A stretch of DNA of 41,723 bases from Lentisphaerota bacterium (GCA_015061775.1 SUVY01000018.1:1-41723), one strand, 5' to 3'. Shown: positions 14,462 through 23,258, counted from the stretch's first letter. Made by a program: numbers and translations. Notes: generated by a model from the sequence alone, not told the origin.

Positions 14462-14715
14462 ACCGGCGGCGGCGCCCCGCGGTCAATCTCGCGCCTTGTA
14501 GTTGCGCCGCTTCGGTCGTTTCGTTTCAAAGGTTGTGAAAAAAGACGACCGGCGGCGGCGCCCCGCGGTCAATCTCGCGCCTTGCAGTTGCGCCGCTGCG
14601 GTCATGTACAAAAGTACACTTCCTTGCTGTGCTCACAGCAAAACGCGACATTGCCACACGGATGCATCCGCCGAGGCAAACCAGGCGTTTGGTGTATGTT
14701 TCCCAAACATACCGA
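14462..14715 (+). repeat. GC-rich repeat family 3, tandemly duplicated copy without promoter
   Basis: A partial unit (14462-14512) with CGGCGGCGGCGCCCCGCGG is followed by a nearly full unit (14546-14715) with the same start, GTACA..GTACAC, CTTGCTGTGCTC and CGGATGCATCCGCC. The related copies at 20664 and 41203 end in TTGACA-N17-TATATT. Here the end reads TTTCCCAAACATACC, so no promoter is present. Confidence 0.7.
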
Positions 14716-14717
14716 AA

Positions 14718-14890
14718 CTAAAGTTCTTTGGAAAGGGGGCTTGGGGGGAGAACCTTTGTTTCAACAAAGGTTTCCCACCAAAACCGAGCTTTGCAAAAGC
14801 GAGGCATAAAAAAAGCGAGCGCGAAGCGCAAATAAAAAAGTGCGACAACGCAAAAAAAACGAAGCGCAAACAAAATACCAAAGCGAACAA
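14718..14890 (+). repeat. Hairpin repeat family 1, with degenerate GCGAAGC tail
   Basis: AACCTTTGTT (14751-14760) and AACAAAGGTT (14763-14772) form the stem, followed by GAGCTTTGCAAAAGC and an A-rich tail with GCGCGAAGCGC. It is a direct repeat of 14322-14460. Confidence 0.75.
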
Positions 14891-14939
14891 GAAAAAAGCA
14901 AACAAGAACTCCGCTTTTCTTGAAGTGGGAAGGGGGTGT

Positions 14940-14991
14940 GGGGGAAGGGCGAAACTTCTTTTCCCGTGAAAAGAAGTTTCGCCCTTCCCCC
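14940..14991. repeat. Long hairpin repeat family 2, copy c
   Basis: This is a perfect 24-bp stem with loop CCGT. The outer arm is GGGGGAAGGGCGAAAC, the core CTTCTTTTC/GAAAAGAAG. It is preceded by CTCCGCTTTTCTTGAAG. It lies between the 3' end of the upstream repeats and the 3' end of the converging uvrA gene, so it could terminate uvrA transcripts. Confidence 0.8.
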
Positions 14992-15013
14992 GCATCAATT
15001 TACCCACCCCTCA

Positions 15014-17863
15014 CTACTGCAAATAAGGGGCGAGAAAGCGTCCTGTGTGTGAGTGTGGGATGGAGGCGACTTGTTCTGGGGTTCCGGTTGCTATGATGGT
15101 ACCTCCGGAGGTACCGCCTTCGGGTCCGAGGTCGATGATGTAGTCGGCGGTTTTTATTACGTCGAGGTTGTGTTCGATGACGATGACGGTGTTTCCCATA
15201 TCGCGGAGTTTGAACAGGACTTTGAGAAGCTGGTCGATATCGTCAAGGTGGAGTCCTGTGGTGGGTTCATCGAGAATATACACGGTATGACCTTTCGGGA
15301 CCCGTGCGAGTTCGGTTGCGAGCTTGACGCGCTGAGCTTCTCCTCCGGAGAGGGTGGTGGCTGGCTGTCCGAGGGTGACGTATCCGAGGCCGACTTCAGC
15401 GAGGGTGCTGAGCCTTCTGTTGAGGGAGGTGAGCGGAGAAAAGAGTTCCACCGCCTGATTGACCGTCAGATTGAGGATATCGGATATATTAAGTTTCTTA
15501 TAATGAACGGTGAGGGTCTCATCGTTAAATCTTCTGCCGCCGCAGCTTGAGCACTCGACATAGACGTCCGAGAGGAACTGCATTTCTATCTTTTTTATTC
15601 CGTCTCCCTTGCACTCTTCGCAGCGGCCGCCTTTGACGTTGAAGCTGAAGCGTCCGGGGCCGTAGCCGCGCATTTTGGCTTCCGGGAGCGATGAAAAGAG
15701 CTTGCGTATGATGTCGAAAGCTCCGGTGTAGGTCGCGGGGTTGGAGCGCGGAGTCCTGCCGATCGGAGTCTGGTCGATAACGATCGCCTTATCGACATGT
15801 TCCAAGCCTTCGATGGAGTCATGCGCTCCGGGGGCAGAGTCCTGAATGTGGTTGCATTCGGCGTTGAGAGCTTTGACGAGGATGCCGTTGATGAGGGAAC
15901 TCTTGCCGGAACCTGATACTCCGGTGACACAGCAGAAAGTTCCGAGGGGGATGGAGACATCGACGCCTTTGAGATTGTTGTGGCGCGCTCCCCTGATGGT
16001 GATGGATTTGCCGTTTCCGGGATAGCGTGAGGCCGGAACGGCGATGCTGCGTCTTCCGGCGAGATAGTCTCCGGTGAGACTTTCGGGAAATCCGGGGATC
16101 TCTCCGGGAGTTCCTGAGGCGACGAGCCTGCCTCCGGTGCGGCCTGCGCCGGGACCGAGATCGAGGACGTAGTCAGCGCGTTTGATGGTGTCGAGATCGT
16201 GCTCGACAACGACTACGGAGTTTCCGGCATCGCGGAGTTTTTCCAGAGTGGCGAGAAGCTTGTCGTTGTCCCTCTGGTGGAGTCCGATGGAGGGCTCATC
16301 GAGGATATACAATACTCCGACAAGACCGCAGCCGAGCTGAGTGGCAAGGCGGATGCGCTGGGCTTCGCCGCCTGAGAGGGTCGAACTTATGCGGTTGAGC
16401 GTAAGGTAGTTGAGTCCGACATCAGAGAGAAAAGAAAGACGGCTTTTTATCTCGCGCAGAACGTCCGAAGCGATGATCTGCTGCTCGGAGTTCAGCTTGA
16501 GTTCAGAGATGAATTTGAGAGCCGCCTCGACACTCTGGGTGTTGAATTCGGCGATGTTTTTTCCGCCGACTTTGACTCCGAGCGATACGGGATTGAGACG
16601 GCTGCCGTGACAATGGGGGCACTCTTCGGGGCTGAGACAGGCGGAGAGCCGCTCGCGGACAGAGTCGCTTTCGGTCTCATTCATGCGCCGCTTGAGATTT
16701 TCCAGAACGCCCTCGAAGGGTTTTTCCCAATGGAACTTCTTGCCGTGCATACGGAAATCAAAGACGATGTTTTCGTCTCCGCTGCCGTAGAGGATGAAGT
16801 GCTGCACCTTTTCCGGAAGCTTATTGAAAGGAGTTGTAAGAATAGAGGGGTCTCCCAGATGTTCGGCGACTTTTCTCAGCAGCAGATTGTAGTAAATAAT
16901 GAGGTGACGCGGCCCCCGTCTCCAGTTTGGAATAGCTCCGTTGGCGATGGATTTTGAGGGGTCCGGAATGACTTTTGCCGGGTCCATATACTGAGTGATG
17001 CCAAGTCCGTTGCACTCGGTGCAGGCTCCGTACGGAGAGTTGAAGGAGAAGTTTCTCGGAGCAAGCTCTCCGAAAGAGACTTCGCAGTCGGGGCAGGCGA
17101 GCTTTTCGCAGAATTTTTCTTCGACAAAGTCGGGATCTTCACCGTCGAGCCGGATGTTGACAACTCCGTTGGCGCGCTTGAGAGCGGTCTCGATGGAGTC
17201 GGTCAGACGCGAACGGTCGATGTTTCCTGTGACCAGACGGTCGATGACCGCCTCGATGGTGTGACGCAGGGTCTTTTGCAGGACAGGAAGCTCCTCTTCG
17301 TCGAGCATCTCAGTCTTTCCGTCGATGCGCGCCCGGATGAAACCGTCTCTTCTCAAACCTTCGAGTATCTCACGGTGCTCGCCTTTGCGTCCGGAGACAA
17401 CAGGGGCGAGGATGGTCATTTTCAATCCTGCTTTGAGCTTCAAAAGCCGCTCGGTGATCGCCTGCGCGCTCTGGGTGGTGAGCGGTTTTCCGCAATGGGG
17501 GCAGTGCGGAAGTCCGACGTGAGTATAGAGCAGACGCAGATAGTCGTATATCTCGGTAACCGTGGCGACGGTCGAGCGCGGAGTACCAGTTCCGGTGCGC
17601 TGCTCGATGGCGATAGCCGGACTGAGACCGTCGATGTGCTCCACTTTGGGCTTCTGCATAAGATCGAGGAACTGTCTTGCGTATGCAGAGAGGCTTTCGA
17701 CATATCTGCGCTGTCCTTCGGCGTAGAGGGTATCGAAGGCAAGAGAGCTCTTTCCGGAACCGGACAAGCCGGTTATGACCACAAGTTTGTTGCGCGGTAT
17801 CACAGCATCTACGTGTTTGAGATTGTGCTGTTCCGCGCCTTTTATTACGATATTTTCGACCAT
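15014..17863 (-). CDS. uvrA: Excinuclease ABC subunit A
   Basis: UvrA is the ATP-driven damage-recognition protein of nucleotide excision repair and loads UvrB. The 949 residues are the usual length. It starts [16 protein letters not shown] and has two ABC ATPase modules with Walker [10 protein letters not shown] and GVSGSGKSS, two LSGGEAQR signatures and two DEPS/TTGLH Walker B regions. The CPHCGKPL and CEECKGDG zinc-finger segments are intact. I chose the ATG at 17863 because family members start just before the IxIxGA strand; an in-frame TTG at 17893 would add ten residues and sits close to the promoter. It is monocistronic, with a promoter at 17913-17941. Confidence 0.96.
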   Translation of the reverse strand: MVENIVIKGAEQHNLKHVDAVIPRNKLVVITGLSGSGKSSLAFDTLYAEGQRRYVESLSAYARQFLDLMQKPKVEHIDGLSPAIAIEQRTGTGTPRSTVATVTEIYDYLRLLYTHVGLPHCPHCGKPLTTQSAQAITERLLKLKAGLKMTILAPVVSGRKGEHREILEGLRRDGFIRARIDGKTEMLDEEELPVLQKTLRHTIEAVIDRLVTGNIDRSRLTDSIETALKRANGVVNIRLDGEDPDFVEEKFCEKLACPDCEVSFGELAPRNFSFNSPYGACTECNGLGITQYMDPAKVIPDPSKSIANGAIPNWRRGPRHLIIYYNLLLRKVAEHLGDPSILTTPFNKLPEKVQHFILYGSGDENIVFDFRMHGKKFHWEKPFEGVLENLKRRMNETESDSVRERLSACLSPEECPHCHGSRLNPVSLGVKVGGKNIAEFNTQSVEAALKFISELKLNSEQQIIASDVLREIKSRLSFLSDVGLNYLTLNRISSTLSGGEAQRIRLATQLGCGLVGVLYILDEPSIGLHQRDNDKLLATLEKLRDAGNSVVVVEHDLDTIKRADYVLDLGPGAGRTGGRLVASGTPGEIPGFPESLTGDYLAGRRSIAVPASRYPGNGKSITIRGARHNNLKGVDVSIPLGTFCCVTGVSGSGKSSLINGILVKALNAECNHIQDSAPGAHDSIEGLEHVDKAIVIDQTPIGRTPRSNPATYTGAFDIIRKLFSSLPEAKMRGYGPGRFSFNVKGGRCEECKGDGIKKIEMQFLSDVYVECSSCGGRRFNDETLTVHYKKLNISDILNLTVNQAVELFSPLTSLNRRLSTLAEVGLGYVTLGQPATTLSGGEAQRVKLATELARVPKGHTVYILDEPTTGLHLDDIDQLLKVLFKLRDMGNTVIVIEHNLDVIKTADYIIDLGPEGGTSGGTIIATGTPEQVASIPHSHTGRFLAPYLQ

Positions 17864-17912
17864 GATCGCTGCCAAAAAAGTTTGAAGAAACAAGTTGAAC
17901 TATTGCGTCTTA

Positions 17913-17941
17913 AATATACCGCTTCGGAGCTGGGATTTCAA
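17913..17941 (-). promoter_or_regulatory. Predicted uvrA promoter
   Basis: On the minus strand TTGAAA (17941-17936) and TATATT (17918-17913) are 17 bp apart, about 50 bp upstream of the chosen ATG. No LexA-like palindrome was recognised. Confidence 0.6.
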
Positions 17942-18010
17942 CAAAAAAACGGTTTGTCACCGATAATATCATGTTTTTTTCACTCTTTAATAATTTTTTA
18001 ACAGAAAATA

Positions 18011-18040
18011 TTGGATAAAAGCGGTATATTGTGCTATATT
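18011..18040 (+). promoter_or_regulatory. Predicted promoter of glycosyltransferase gene
   Basis: TTGGAT (18011-18016) and TATATT (18035-18040) are separated by 18 bp. It is divergent from the uvrA promoter in the same 224-bp gap. The leader is about 40 bases. Confidence 0.5.
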
Positions 18041-18087
18041 ATGTAAATAGACTTTTTTGCAAACCAGATGTTTAAACTCTTAACGAT

Positions 18088-19422
18088 ATGAAATTTGCAG
18101 CAATACAACTTATTACGGTCGCATTGATCGTGAACTGCATCGTGGGTCTCTTCTGCGTTGACCTGCCGGAACAGCGTGTGTTTTTCTGGCAGAACACAGG
18201 GTTTCCGCGGGTGATGTTCACGGTGGGAATGGCTTTTGCCATTTTCACCACGCTGTATATGCTCCTGCAGGCAGTATTGGCGGCGTTCTACCGCGCAAAG
18301 AAGCCGGTGACCGACGACGCATTGCTTCCGGAGTGCACGGTCATTGTTCCGGCATATAATGAGTCCGAAGGAGTTTACTCTGCGCTGAAGAGCATTGTCG
18401 AGGTCGATTATCCCGCAGAAAAACTCGAGATCATCGCCATAAACGACGGTTCAAAGGACGACACCTGGGAGTGGATCTGCCGCGCAGCAGCCGACTCCGA
18501 GGGCAGGATCCGTCCGATAAATCTCGAAGTCAACGGAGGCAAAAAAGCAGCCCTCTGCCGCGCTGTACGCGAGAGCAGAAATCCCATCATCATCACCGTT
18601 GACAGTGACTCACAGCTCGAAAAACACTCTTTCCGCGCTCTGGTTGCCCCGTTTGCCGAATCCTCGATCGGAGCAGTCGCGGGAACGATCAGGGTCAAAA
18701 ATATGAATAAAGGGATCCTTCCGCGTATGCTCGACGTCTGCTTCGTTTTCGGATGCGACTTCATGCGCTGCGCCCAGAGCGTGCTCGGATACGTCCTCTG
18801 CACTCCGGGAGCCATAAGCGCGTACCGCAAGGATACCATTCTGCCCTTGCTCGACACCTGGCTCGCCCAGACCTTTCTCGGAGCTCCTTCGACCATCGGA
18901 GAAGACCGCGCCCTCACCAGTCTCATCCTGCAGAGCGGCAAGAAGGTTGTTTCCCAGAGCAACGCGGTCGCCCTCACCCAGGTTCCGGAACGCTACTCAG
19001 GTCTCTGCAAAATGCTTCTGCGCTGGACGCGCGGCGACATCCGCGAGAGCCTCATGCTGCTTAAATTCGTCACCAGAAGATGGAGTTTAACTGATTGGAA
19101 ATGGTCTCTCTTCCAGCTCAATATCGCAAGCCAGATCATCGGAATGACTCTGCCGTTCATCTTTATTCCGTGCACAGTTTACACCTTCGTCCAGTTCAGC
19201 GACCACCTGCTGTTCATGATCTATTACATCTTCTCGATCAACAGCGTATGGAGTCTGCTTCCCGCCGCCATATATGCCAGAAAAAACTCCAAGACCGGAG
19301 CCATCTGGGCGTTCGTTTACGGAGTATTCAGTCTGGTCGCTCTCTCCTGGATATGCATTTACAGTCTGCTCACATTGCGTAACTCCTCGTGGCTCACCCG
19401 CGAAAAAAAGAGCAACGCCTGA
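18088..19422 (+). CDS. Family 2 glycosyltransferase, membrane polysaccharide synthase (hyaluronan-synthase-like)
   Basis: This 444-residue membrane enzyme has two N-terminal membrane segments (about 5-25 and 42-68), a GT-A catalytic domain (about 80-320) and about three to four C-terminal membrane segments (about 335-440). Catalytic features are VIVPAYNE (86-92), NDGSKDD, the metal-binding DSD (172-174), the acceptor-base region GEDRALT (271-277) and LRWTRG (311-316), the counterpart of QxxRW. This architecture is that of processive synthases of the hyaluronan, chitin and cellulose group. The polymer made is unknown. No partner export gene is adjacent, as expected for synthases that extrude their own product. 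The ribosome-binding site is weak. Confidence 0.88.
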   Translation: MKFAAIQLITVALIVNCIVGLFCVDLPEQRVFFWQNTGFPRVMFTVGMAFAIFTTLYMLLQAVLAAFYRAKKPVTDDALLPECTVIVPAYNESEGVYSALKSIVEVDYPAEKLEIIAINDGSKDDTWEWICRAAADSEGRIRPINLEVNGGKKAALCRAVRESRNPIIITVDSDSQLEKHSFRALVAPFAESSIGAVAGTIRVKNMNKGILPRMLDVCFVFGCDFMRCAQSVLGYVLCTPGAISAYRKDTILPLLDTWLAQTFLGAPSTIGEDRALTSLILQSGKKVVSQSNAVALTQVPERYSGLCKMLLRWTRGDIRESLMLLKFVTRRWSLTDWKWSLFQLNIASQIIGMTLPFIFIPCTVYTFVQFSDHLLFMIYYIFSINSVWSLLPAAIYARKNSKTGAIWAFVYGVFSLVALSWICIYSLLTLRNSSWLTREKKSNA

Positions 19423-19563
19423 CCGCGTTCAGACTCTCTGCTTGAGGCTGCTCAGCGGAGGTTGTGTACCTGCGATCTTCTTATAAAAAGGCTCTGCTCC
19501 CGACAAAGGCAAGTGAAAGTAAATAAAAAAGTTTTCCGCTTTTCTTGAAAGGGTGAGAGGGGC

Positions 19564-19621
19564 GCGGGGAGAGAGGGAAAATTTCTTTTCTCGTGAAAAG
19601 AAGTTTTCCCTCTCTCCCCGC
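19564..19621. repeat. Long hairpin repeat family 2, copy d
   Basis: The arms GCGGGGAGAGAGGGAAAA and complement close a TCGT loop through CTTTTC/GAAAAG, with one G-T mismatch pair region. It is preceded by CCGCTTTTCTTGAAAGGG and followed by CATCATCTCCCCATATCAGG, a tail also found at 21028-21047. The 312-bp gap 19423-19734 holds this repeat and the next gene's promoter only. Confidence 0.75.
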
Positions 19622-19672
19622 ATCATCTCCCCATATCAGGAACAAAGCTTATAAAAAAACACTTGATTTTAC

Positions 19673-19701
19673 TTGTTTTTTACCATCTGCTGAGCTATTT
19701 T
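19673..19701 (+). promoter_or_regulatory. Possible promoter of EamA transporter gene
   Basis: TTGTTT (19673-19678) and TATTTT (19696-19701) are 17 bp apart, about 33 bp before the ATG at 19735. Both boxes are imperfect. Confidence 0.35.
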
Positions 19702-19734
19702 ATACTGCATATAGAACAGGATTTTCAAAGTACA

Positions 19735-20634
19735 ATGAAACTGTATGCATTTATTTTAGTTTTTTCATCCGCTCTTTTGCATGCCACATGGCACTTTATG
19801 GTCAAAAAGAGCAAACCGTTTCCGGCATTGTTCATACCCATATCCGGAGCGAATTTGATTTTCACCTTTATTTTTCTTGCCACGGCAAAGTTCCATCTTG
19901 CTGACCAGCCATTGGCGGTCTATCTCATGGCGGCAGTAGGCGGAGCCTGCGGAGTCCTGTGCAATCTCGGACTCTCCCGCGCCTACCGCACCGGAGAAGT
20001 ATCGCTCGCCTATCCGCTTGCCAGAGCTCTTCCGGTACTGCTCACCATGCTCATCACCGGAGTTTTCACCATCGGCAGACCGCTCTCTCTTATGAGTATC
20101 GCCGCCATGACGACCATTTTTGCCGGTTGTCTCATCATGCCGCTCGACTCATTTGGAAATATCAGAAAGAGCGACTATATCAACTCCACTCTTCCCGGAA
20201 TAATCTGCGCCGCGCTTGGAACCACCGGATACACCATTTTCGACAGTATCGGAGTAAAGCTCTTTCTCCAAAGCAATCCGCAGCTGTCCAACTGGCACGG
20301 GTCTCTTGCCTACTCCAATTTGCGCGAGACCTGTCTCTTTACTTTTCTTGTTCTCTCGGTTCTTGTCATACCTGAAGAGCGCAAAAAGATGTCCCGCGAA
20401 ACGTTTTCATCATGGCAGCCCTACTGCGCCGGAGTCTTTGCCGGAATCGCCTATGCCCTGATCCTCATCGCCATGCCGCTGGTCACCAACGTGAGCTTCG
20501 TCCAGGCGTTCCGTCAGGTCAGCCTTCCAATAGGAGTGGTGCTCGGAGTAGTTTTTTTGAAAGAGAAGTGTCATCTGCCCAAAATAATCGGAATGATTTT
20601 GATAGTAACCGGTCTTGTTCTTGCAGTTGTTTGA
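19735..20634 (+). CDS. EamA/DMT-family transporter
   Basis: The 299-residue protein has about ten hydrophobic segments and the internal duplication typical of drug/metabolite transporters in the inner membrane. The start MKLYAFILVFSSALLHATWH matches the usual first EamA helix, with an H/W-containing polar face. An earlier in-frame ATG at 19663 would add 24 residues that lie in the predicted promoter, so I prefer 19735. The substrate cannot be inferred. It is monocistronic, and a promoter-bearing repeat follows. Confidence 0.88.
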   Translation: MKLYAFILVFSSALLHATWHFMVKKSKPFPALFIPISGANLIFTFIFLATAKFHLADQPLAVYLMAAVGGACGVLCNLGLSRAYRTGEVSLAYPLARALPVLLTMLITGVFTIGRPLSLMSIAAMTTIFAGCLIMPLDSFGNIRKSDYINSTLPGIICAALGTTGYTIFDSIGVKLFLQSNPQLSNWHGSLAYSNLRETCLFTFLVLSVLVIPEERKKMSRETFSSWQPYCAGVFAGIAYALILIAMPLVTNVSFVQAFRQVSLPIGVVLGVVFLKEKCHLPKIIGMILIVTGLVLAVV

Positions 20635-20663
20635 TTATAAAGCTATGTAAAAGTAAATAAAAG

Positions 20664-20843
20664 TTAATGTCTCAAATGTTGTGAGACAATCTGAACGGCG
20701 GCGGCGCCCCGCGGTCAATCTCGCGCCTTGCATCTGCGCCGCGGCGGTCGTGTACAGAAGTACACTCCCTTGCTGTGCTCGATGCAAAACGCGACCTTGC
20801 CTCGCGGATGCATCCGCCGATGCTGACAAGCGTTTGGCGTATG
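20664..20843 (+). repeat. GC-rich repeat family 3, promoter-bearing copy
   Basis: It starts AATGTCTCAAATGTTGTGAG and contains CGGCGGCGGCGCCCCGCGG, the small hairpin GTGTAC-AGAA-GTACAC, CTTGCTGTGCTC, CGGATGCATCCGCCG and GCGTATG. It then runs directly into a consensus promoter at 20844. It is about 90% alike to 41203-41379 by eye, with differences also concentrated in stems. Confidence 0.75.
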
Positions 20844-20872
20844 TTGACAAAACATATCTTATGTGTTATATT
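20844..20872 (+). promoter_or_regulatory. Consensus promoter at the end of repeat family 3
   Basis: TTGACA (20844-20849) and TATATT (20867-20872) are 17 bp apart, an ideal sigma70-type promoter directed towards the PIG-L gene about 200 bp downstream. The transcript would first pass through a degenerate family 2 hairpin at 20895-21040. Confidence 0.7.
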
Positions 20873-20894
20873 TAAGCGTATAACAATACCAAAT

Positions 20895-21040
20895 AAAAAA
20901 GTTTTCCGCTTTTCTTGAAAGGGAGAGATCCGCCGTCGCCAAGGCTATGGCGGGACAAGGGGACAAGAATAACGAAGCCGACGTTCGGCTTCTTTTCTCG
21001 TGAAAAGAAGTTTTCCCGCTTTCCCCGCATCATCTCCCCA
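20895..21040. repeat. Long hairpin repeat family 2, rearranged copy e
   Basis: The left flank CCGCTTTTCTTGAAAGGGAG and the right arm CTTTTCTCGTGAAAAGAAG..TTTCCCC are kept, but the left outer arm is replaced by about 70 bases of other sequence. That insert includes CGCCGTCGCCAAGGC and a GAAGCCG/CGGCTTC hairpin. Pairing of the outer arms is lost. Confidence 0.6.
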
Positions 21041-21082
21041 TATCAGGAAAAAGCTAATCATAAATAGAAAAGGAGAATTGCC

Positions 21083-21898
21083 ATGCCCAAACGTTTTCTT
21101 ATGATCGGAGCTCACCCCGACGATGCCGACATCCGCTTCGGAGGTACCGCCGTCCAGCTCGTTAAAGCCGGCCACATCGTCAAATTCGTCGCCATGTGCA
21201 ACGGCAGCTGCGGACACTATTCCATGTCCGGAAAAGAGCTTGCCGAGCGCAGATACGCCGAAACGCAGGCGTCAAAAGCCATTTCCGGAATTGAAGAGTA
21301 TCAGGTTCTGATGGAAAACAATGATTGTGAACTTACTCCTGATCTTGAAAACCGTCAGAAGGTCATCCGCATCATCCGCGAATTTGCTCCTGATGTAGTT
21401 CTCACCCACCGCCTCTGCGACTATCATGCCGACCACCGTGCGACCTCCCAGCTCGTCCATGACGCGGCTTATCTCACCCAGGTTCCCAAATACTGTCCGG
21501 ATACTCCTATTCCCGCCCAGAACCCCGTTTTTGCCTGCGTCTGGGACGGTTTTATTGATCCGCGCCCCTTCCGTGCAGACGCCCTCGTTCCCTTCGACGA
21601 TTTTGTAGATGAGAAGTGCCGTATGTTCGACTGCCACGTCTCCCAGTTCTACGAGTGGCTCGCCTGGGAAAAGAAAATGACTCTCGATCCCGAAAAAATG
21701 TCCTGGGAGGAAAAACGCCAGTTCCTGATGGATAATTGGGGCTCCCGTTATGTCCAGGTGGCAGACGAAAACCGCGAAACCCTCATAGCCCTGTACGGAG
21801 AAAAAGGAAAAACCATCCGCTACGCCGAAGCCTTCGAATACTCCCCCTACGGAAGAAAAGTATCCCTCGAAGAATTCCGCGCCCTCATGATGCCGTAA
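21083..21898 (+). CDS. PIG-L/LmbE-family deacetylase
   Basis: This 271-residue zinc enzyme belongs to the family that removes N-acetyl groups from GlcNAc-containing substrates. AHPDD (10-14) supplies zinc ligands and the general base, and HADH (115-118) gives the third ligand. GAHPDDADIRFGG and THRLCDYHADHR are diagnostic. There is no signal peptide, so it acts in the cytoplasm, probably on a sugar or sugar nucleotide that cannot be named here. An AAGGAG lies eight bases upstream of the ATG. The likely promoter is the repeat-borne one at 20844-20872. A long hairpin follows the gene. Confidence 0.9.
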   Translation: MPKRFLMIGAHPDDADIRFGGTAVQLVKAGHIVKFVAMCNGSCGHYSMSGKELAERRYAETQASKAISGIEEYQVLMENNDCELTPDLENRQKVIRIIREFAPDVVLTHRLCDYHADHRATSQLVHDAAYLTQVPKYCPDTPIPAQNPVFACVWDGFIDPRPFRADALVPFDDFVDEKCRMFDCHVSQFYEWLAWEKKMTLDPEKMSWEEKRQFLMDNWGSRYVQVADENRETLIALYGEKGKTIRYAEAFEYSPYGRKVSLEEFRALMMP

Positions 21899-21928
21899 GG
21901 CATTGTTTGATGGTGAGAGTATTTGGAG

Positions 21929-21986
21929 TTGGGGGGAGAGCGGAAACTTCTTTTTTCGGAAAAAGAAGTTTCCGCTCTCCCCCCAA
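21929..21986. repeat. Long hairpin repeat family 2, copy f
   Basis: A perfect 27-bp stem with loop TCGG has the outer arm TTGGGGGGAGAGCGGAAAC, which differs from copies a, c and d at many positions while its partner arm differs to match. The flank TTCAAGAAAAACGG follows. It starts 31 bp after the PIG-L stop codon. Confidence 0.8.
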
Positions 21987-22030
21987 GCCCCCCTCTCACC
22001 TTCAAGAAAAACGGTTTTGTGGTGTCGCGC

Positions 22031-22116
22031 CCTCCCGTCTTCGGTTGCTTAGCAACTCTACGCCGCGGCAAGCCCGTTGGTCGGGCTTGATCGGGGGACG
22101 GCGGTCTCGTTTCCGC
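22031..22116 (+). repeat. Repeat family 4, compact copy
   Basis: In order: CGTCTTCGGTTGCTTAGCAAC, CTACGCCGCGGC, AAGCCCGTTGGTCGGGCTTG (a hairpin), ATCGGGGG, and GGCGGTCTCGTTTCCGCC (a hairpin). The same pieces, inverted and interrupted, form 10104-10310. The remainder of the gap to tRNA-Gly shows no gene. Confidence 0.6.
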
Positions 22117-22203
22117 CTTTTACATTATATGCTCATATCAGGCACAGCACTTTTTTAATAAGATATTTCCCGCAATTTGGGACGATGCAAAACGTAACGG
22201 GGC

Positions 22204-22232
22204 TTGCAAATCCCGGTTTACTGTATTATATT
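22204..22232 (+). promoter_or_regulatory. Predicted tRNA-Gly promoter
   Basis: TTGCAA (22204-22209) and TATATT (22227-22232) are 17 bp apart, 19 bp before the mature tRNA. Confidence 0.55.
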
Positions 22233-22251
22233 AAATTCTGTCAATGTTTTT

Positions 22252-22325
22252 GCGGGTGTAGCAAAACGGTTATGCTCCAGCTTCCCAAGCTGGCGACGCC
22301 GGTTCGACTCCGGTCACCCGCTCCA
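22252..22325 (+). tRNA. tRNA-Gly (anticodon CCC)
   Basis: The acceptor stem GCGGGTG/CACCCGC, anticodon stem CCAGC/GCTGG with loop TTCCCAA (anticodon 22284-22286) and T-arm with TTCGACT are all present. The 3' CCA is encoded. It reads GGG glycine codons. A lipoprotein gene begins 27 bp downstream, so the two may share a transcript. Confidence 0.93.
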
Positions 22326-22352
22326 TTTTTCAACTTTATTTGGTGCTTTACA

Positions 22353-22748
22353 ATGAAAAAATTTTCAGTTCTTATCCTGTTTGCCGGATTGTTTCTCTTT
22401 TCCGGATGCCGCAGTACTGACAACAGGATGTCTTCCGAGGATATCGAAGTGCCGAAGAAATACCATGATATCATTGCCATCCTCAAAGACAACAGGCTCT
22501 CTTCAAACAGCCGCGAAAAGTATGAAGCGGTCAAAGACCTGCTCGAAGTCGTGGATCTGAGCTATACCAGAGAACTCAAAACTGTCAATGAACTCTTCTA
22601 TCACGGAGATGCCAGACTGGTTCCAGCCTCTTCTGCCAACGGTACGGATGAGTATCTCTTCAACTTTCAGTATAAAAACAACTACGTGCGTCTGAGATTT
22701 GTCGCCTACAAGATGTGCGTTCTGAAGGTTGTTATCGAACAGAAATGA
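22353..22748 (+). CDS. Small putative lipoprotein, unknown function
   Basis: The 131-residue product has a lipoprotein signal (MKKFSVLILFAGLFLFSGC) with the lipidated cysteine at 19. The mature part is short, charged and not recognised. It probably sits in the envelope. The start is the ATG at 22353, because only that places the lipobox correctly; the frame is open further upstream through the tRNA but that part is not coding. It overlaps tadA by four bases (ATGA), so the two are translationally coupled. Confidence 0.75.
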   Translation: MKKFSVLILFAGLFLFSGCRSTDNRMSSEDIEVPKKYHDIIAILKDNRLSSNSREKYEAVKDLLEVVDLSYTRELKTVNELFYHGDARLVPASSANGTDEYLFNFQYKNNYVRLRFVAYKMCVLKVVIEQK

Positions 22749-23221
22749 TGCAGGATGCCGAATTTATGCGCTCCGCACTCGACGAAGCGCGCAAGGCGTT
22801 TGAGGCGGGAGAAGTGCCCATCGGAGCCGTAGCCGTCGAAAACGGAGTCATTATTTCCCGCGGACGCAACCGGGTAGAAGAGAACAACAGCGTCTGCTGC
22901 CACGCCGAAATTGAGGCGATCCGGGAAGTCGAAAAGCTGCGCGGAGACTGGAGAATGCATGGCATTACGCTATATGTCACCAAGGAACCCTGTCCGATGT
23001 GTGCCGGTTTTCTGGTCAACTGCCGGGTGGACCGCATCGTTTTCGGACTTCCGGACTCCAAAACCGGAGCCTGCGGTGGAGCGGTGGATATTCCGAATAT
23101 GCCCGAAAGTCTCTGGCATCCAGCCGTCACCGGAGGCATTTCCGCCGATGAATCCCTTGCTCTCATACAGAATTTTTTTAAAAACCGGCGCAAAAAAGAC
23201 GAAAATACGCAAATATCTTGA
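22745..23221 (+). CDS. tadA: tRNA-specific adenosine deaminase
   Basis: TadA converts A34 to inosine in tRNA-Arg(ACG). The 158-residue length, zinc ligand and catalytic Glu in HAE (53-55) and the second motif PCPMC (82-86) are as expected. VPIGAVAV and RNRVEENN are family signatures. The ATG overlaps the stop of the lipoprotein gene, and there is no room for another start. It is followed after 49 bp by tRNA-Lys, which has its own promoter. Confidence 0.93.
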   Translation: MMQDAEFMRSALDEARKAFEAGEVPIGAVAVENGVIISRGRNRVEENNSVCCHAEIEAIREVEKLRGDWRMHGITLYVTKEPCPMCAGFLVNCRVDRIVFGLPDSKTGACGGAVDIPNMPESLWHPAVTGGISADESLALIQNFFKNRRKKDENTQIS

Positions 23222-23229
23222 AAAATTGT

Positions 23230-23258
23230 TTGACAAATTTCAAAACTGCGCATATATT
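23230..23258 (+). promoter_or_regulatory. Predicted tRNA-Lys promoter
   Basis: TTGACA (23230-23235) and TATATT (23253-23258) are 17 bp apart, with the mature tRNA beginning 13 bp downstream. Confidence 0.75.

Noticed and set aside
15053-15550. Plus-strand open frame inside uvrA
   Set aside because: It is a shadow of the conserved UvrA reading frame on the minus strand, and no ribosome-binding site precedes it.
17864-17893. TTG start for uvrA ten codons upstream
   Set aside because: Family members begin just before the IxIxGA strand, which fits ATG 17863; the extra residues have no counterpart.
18068-18091. Seven-codon upstream frame overlapping the glycosyltransferase start
   Set aside because: ATG TTT AAA CTC TTA ACG ATA TGA ends on the main start in ATGA fashion, but it lacks a ribosome-binding site and has no attenuation structure; likely chance.
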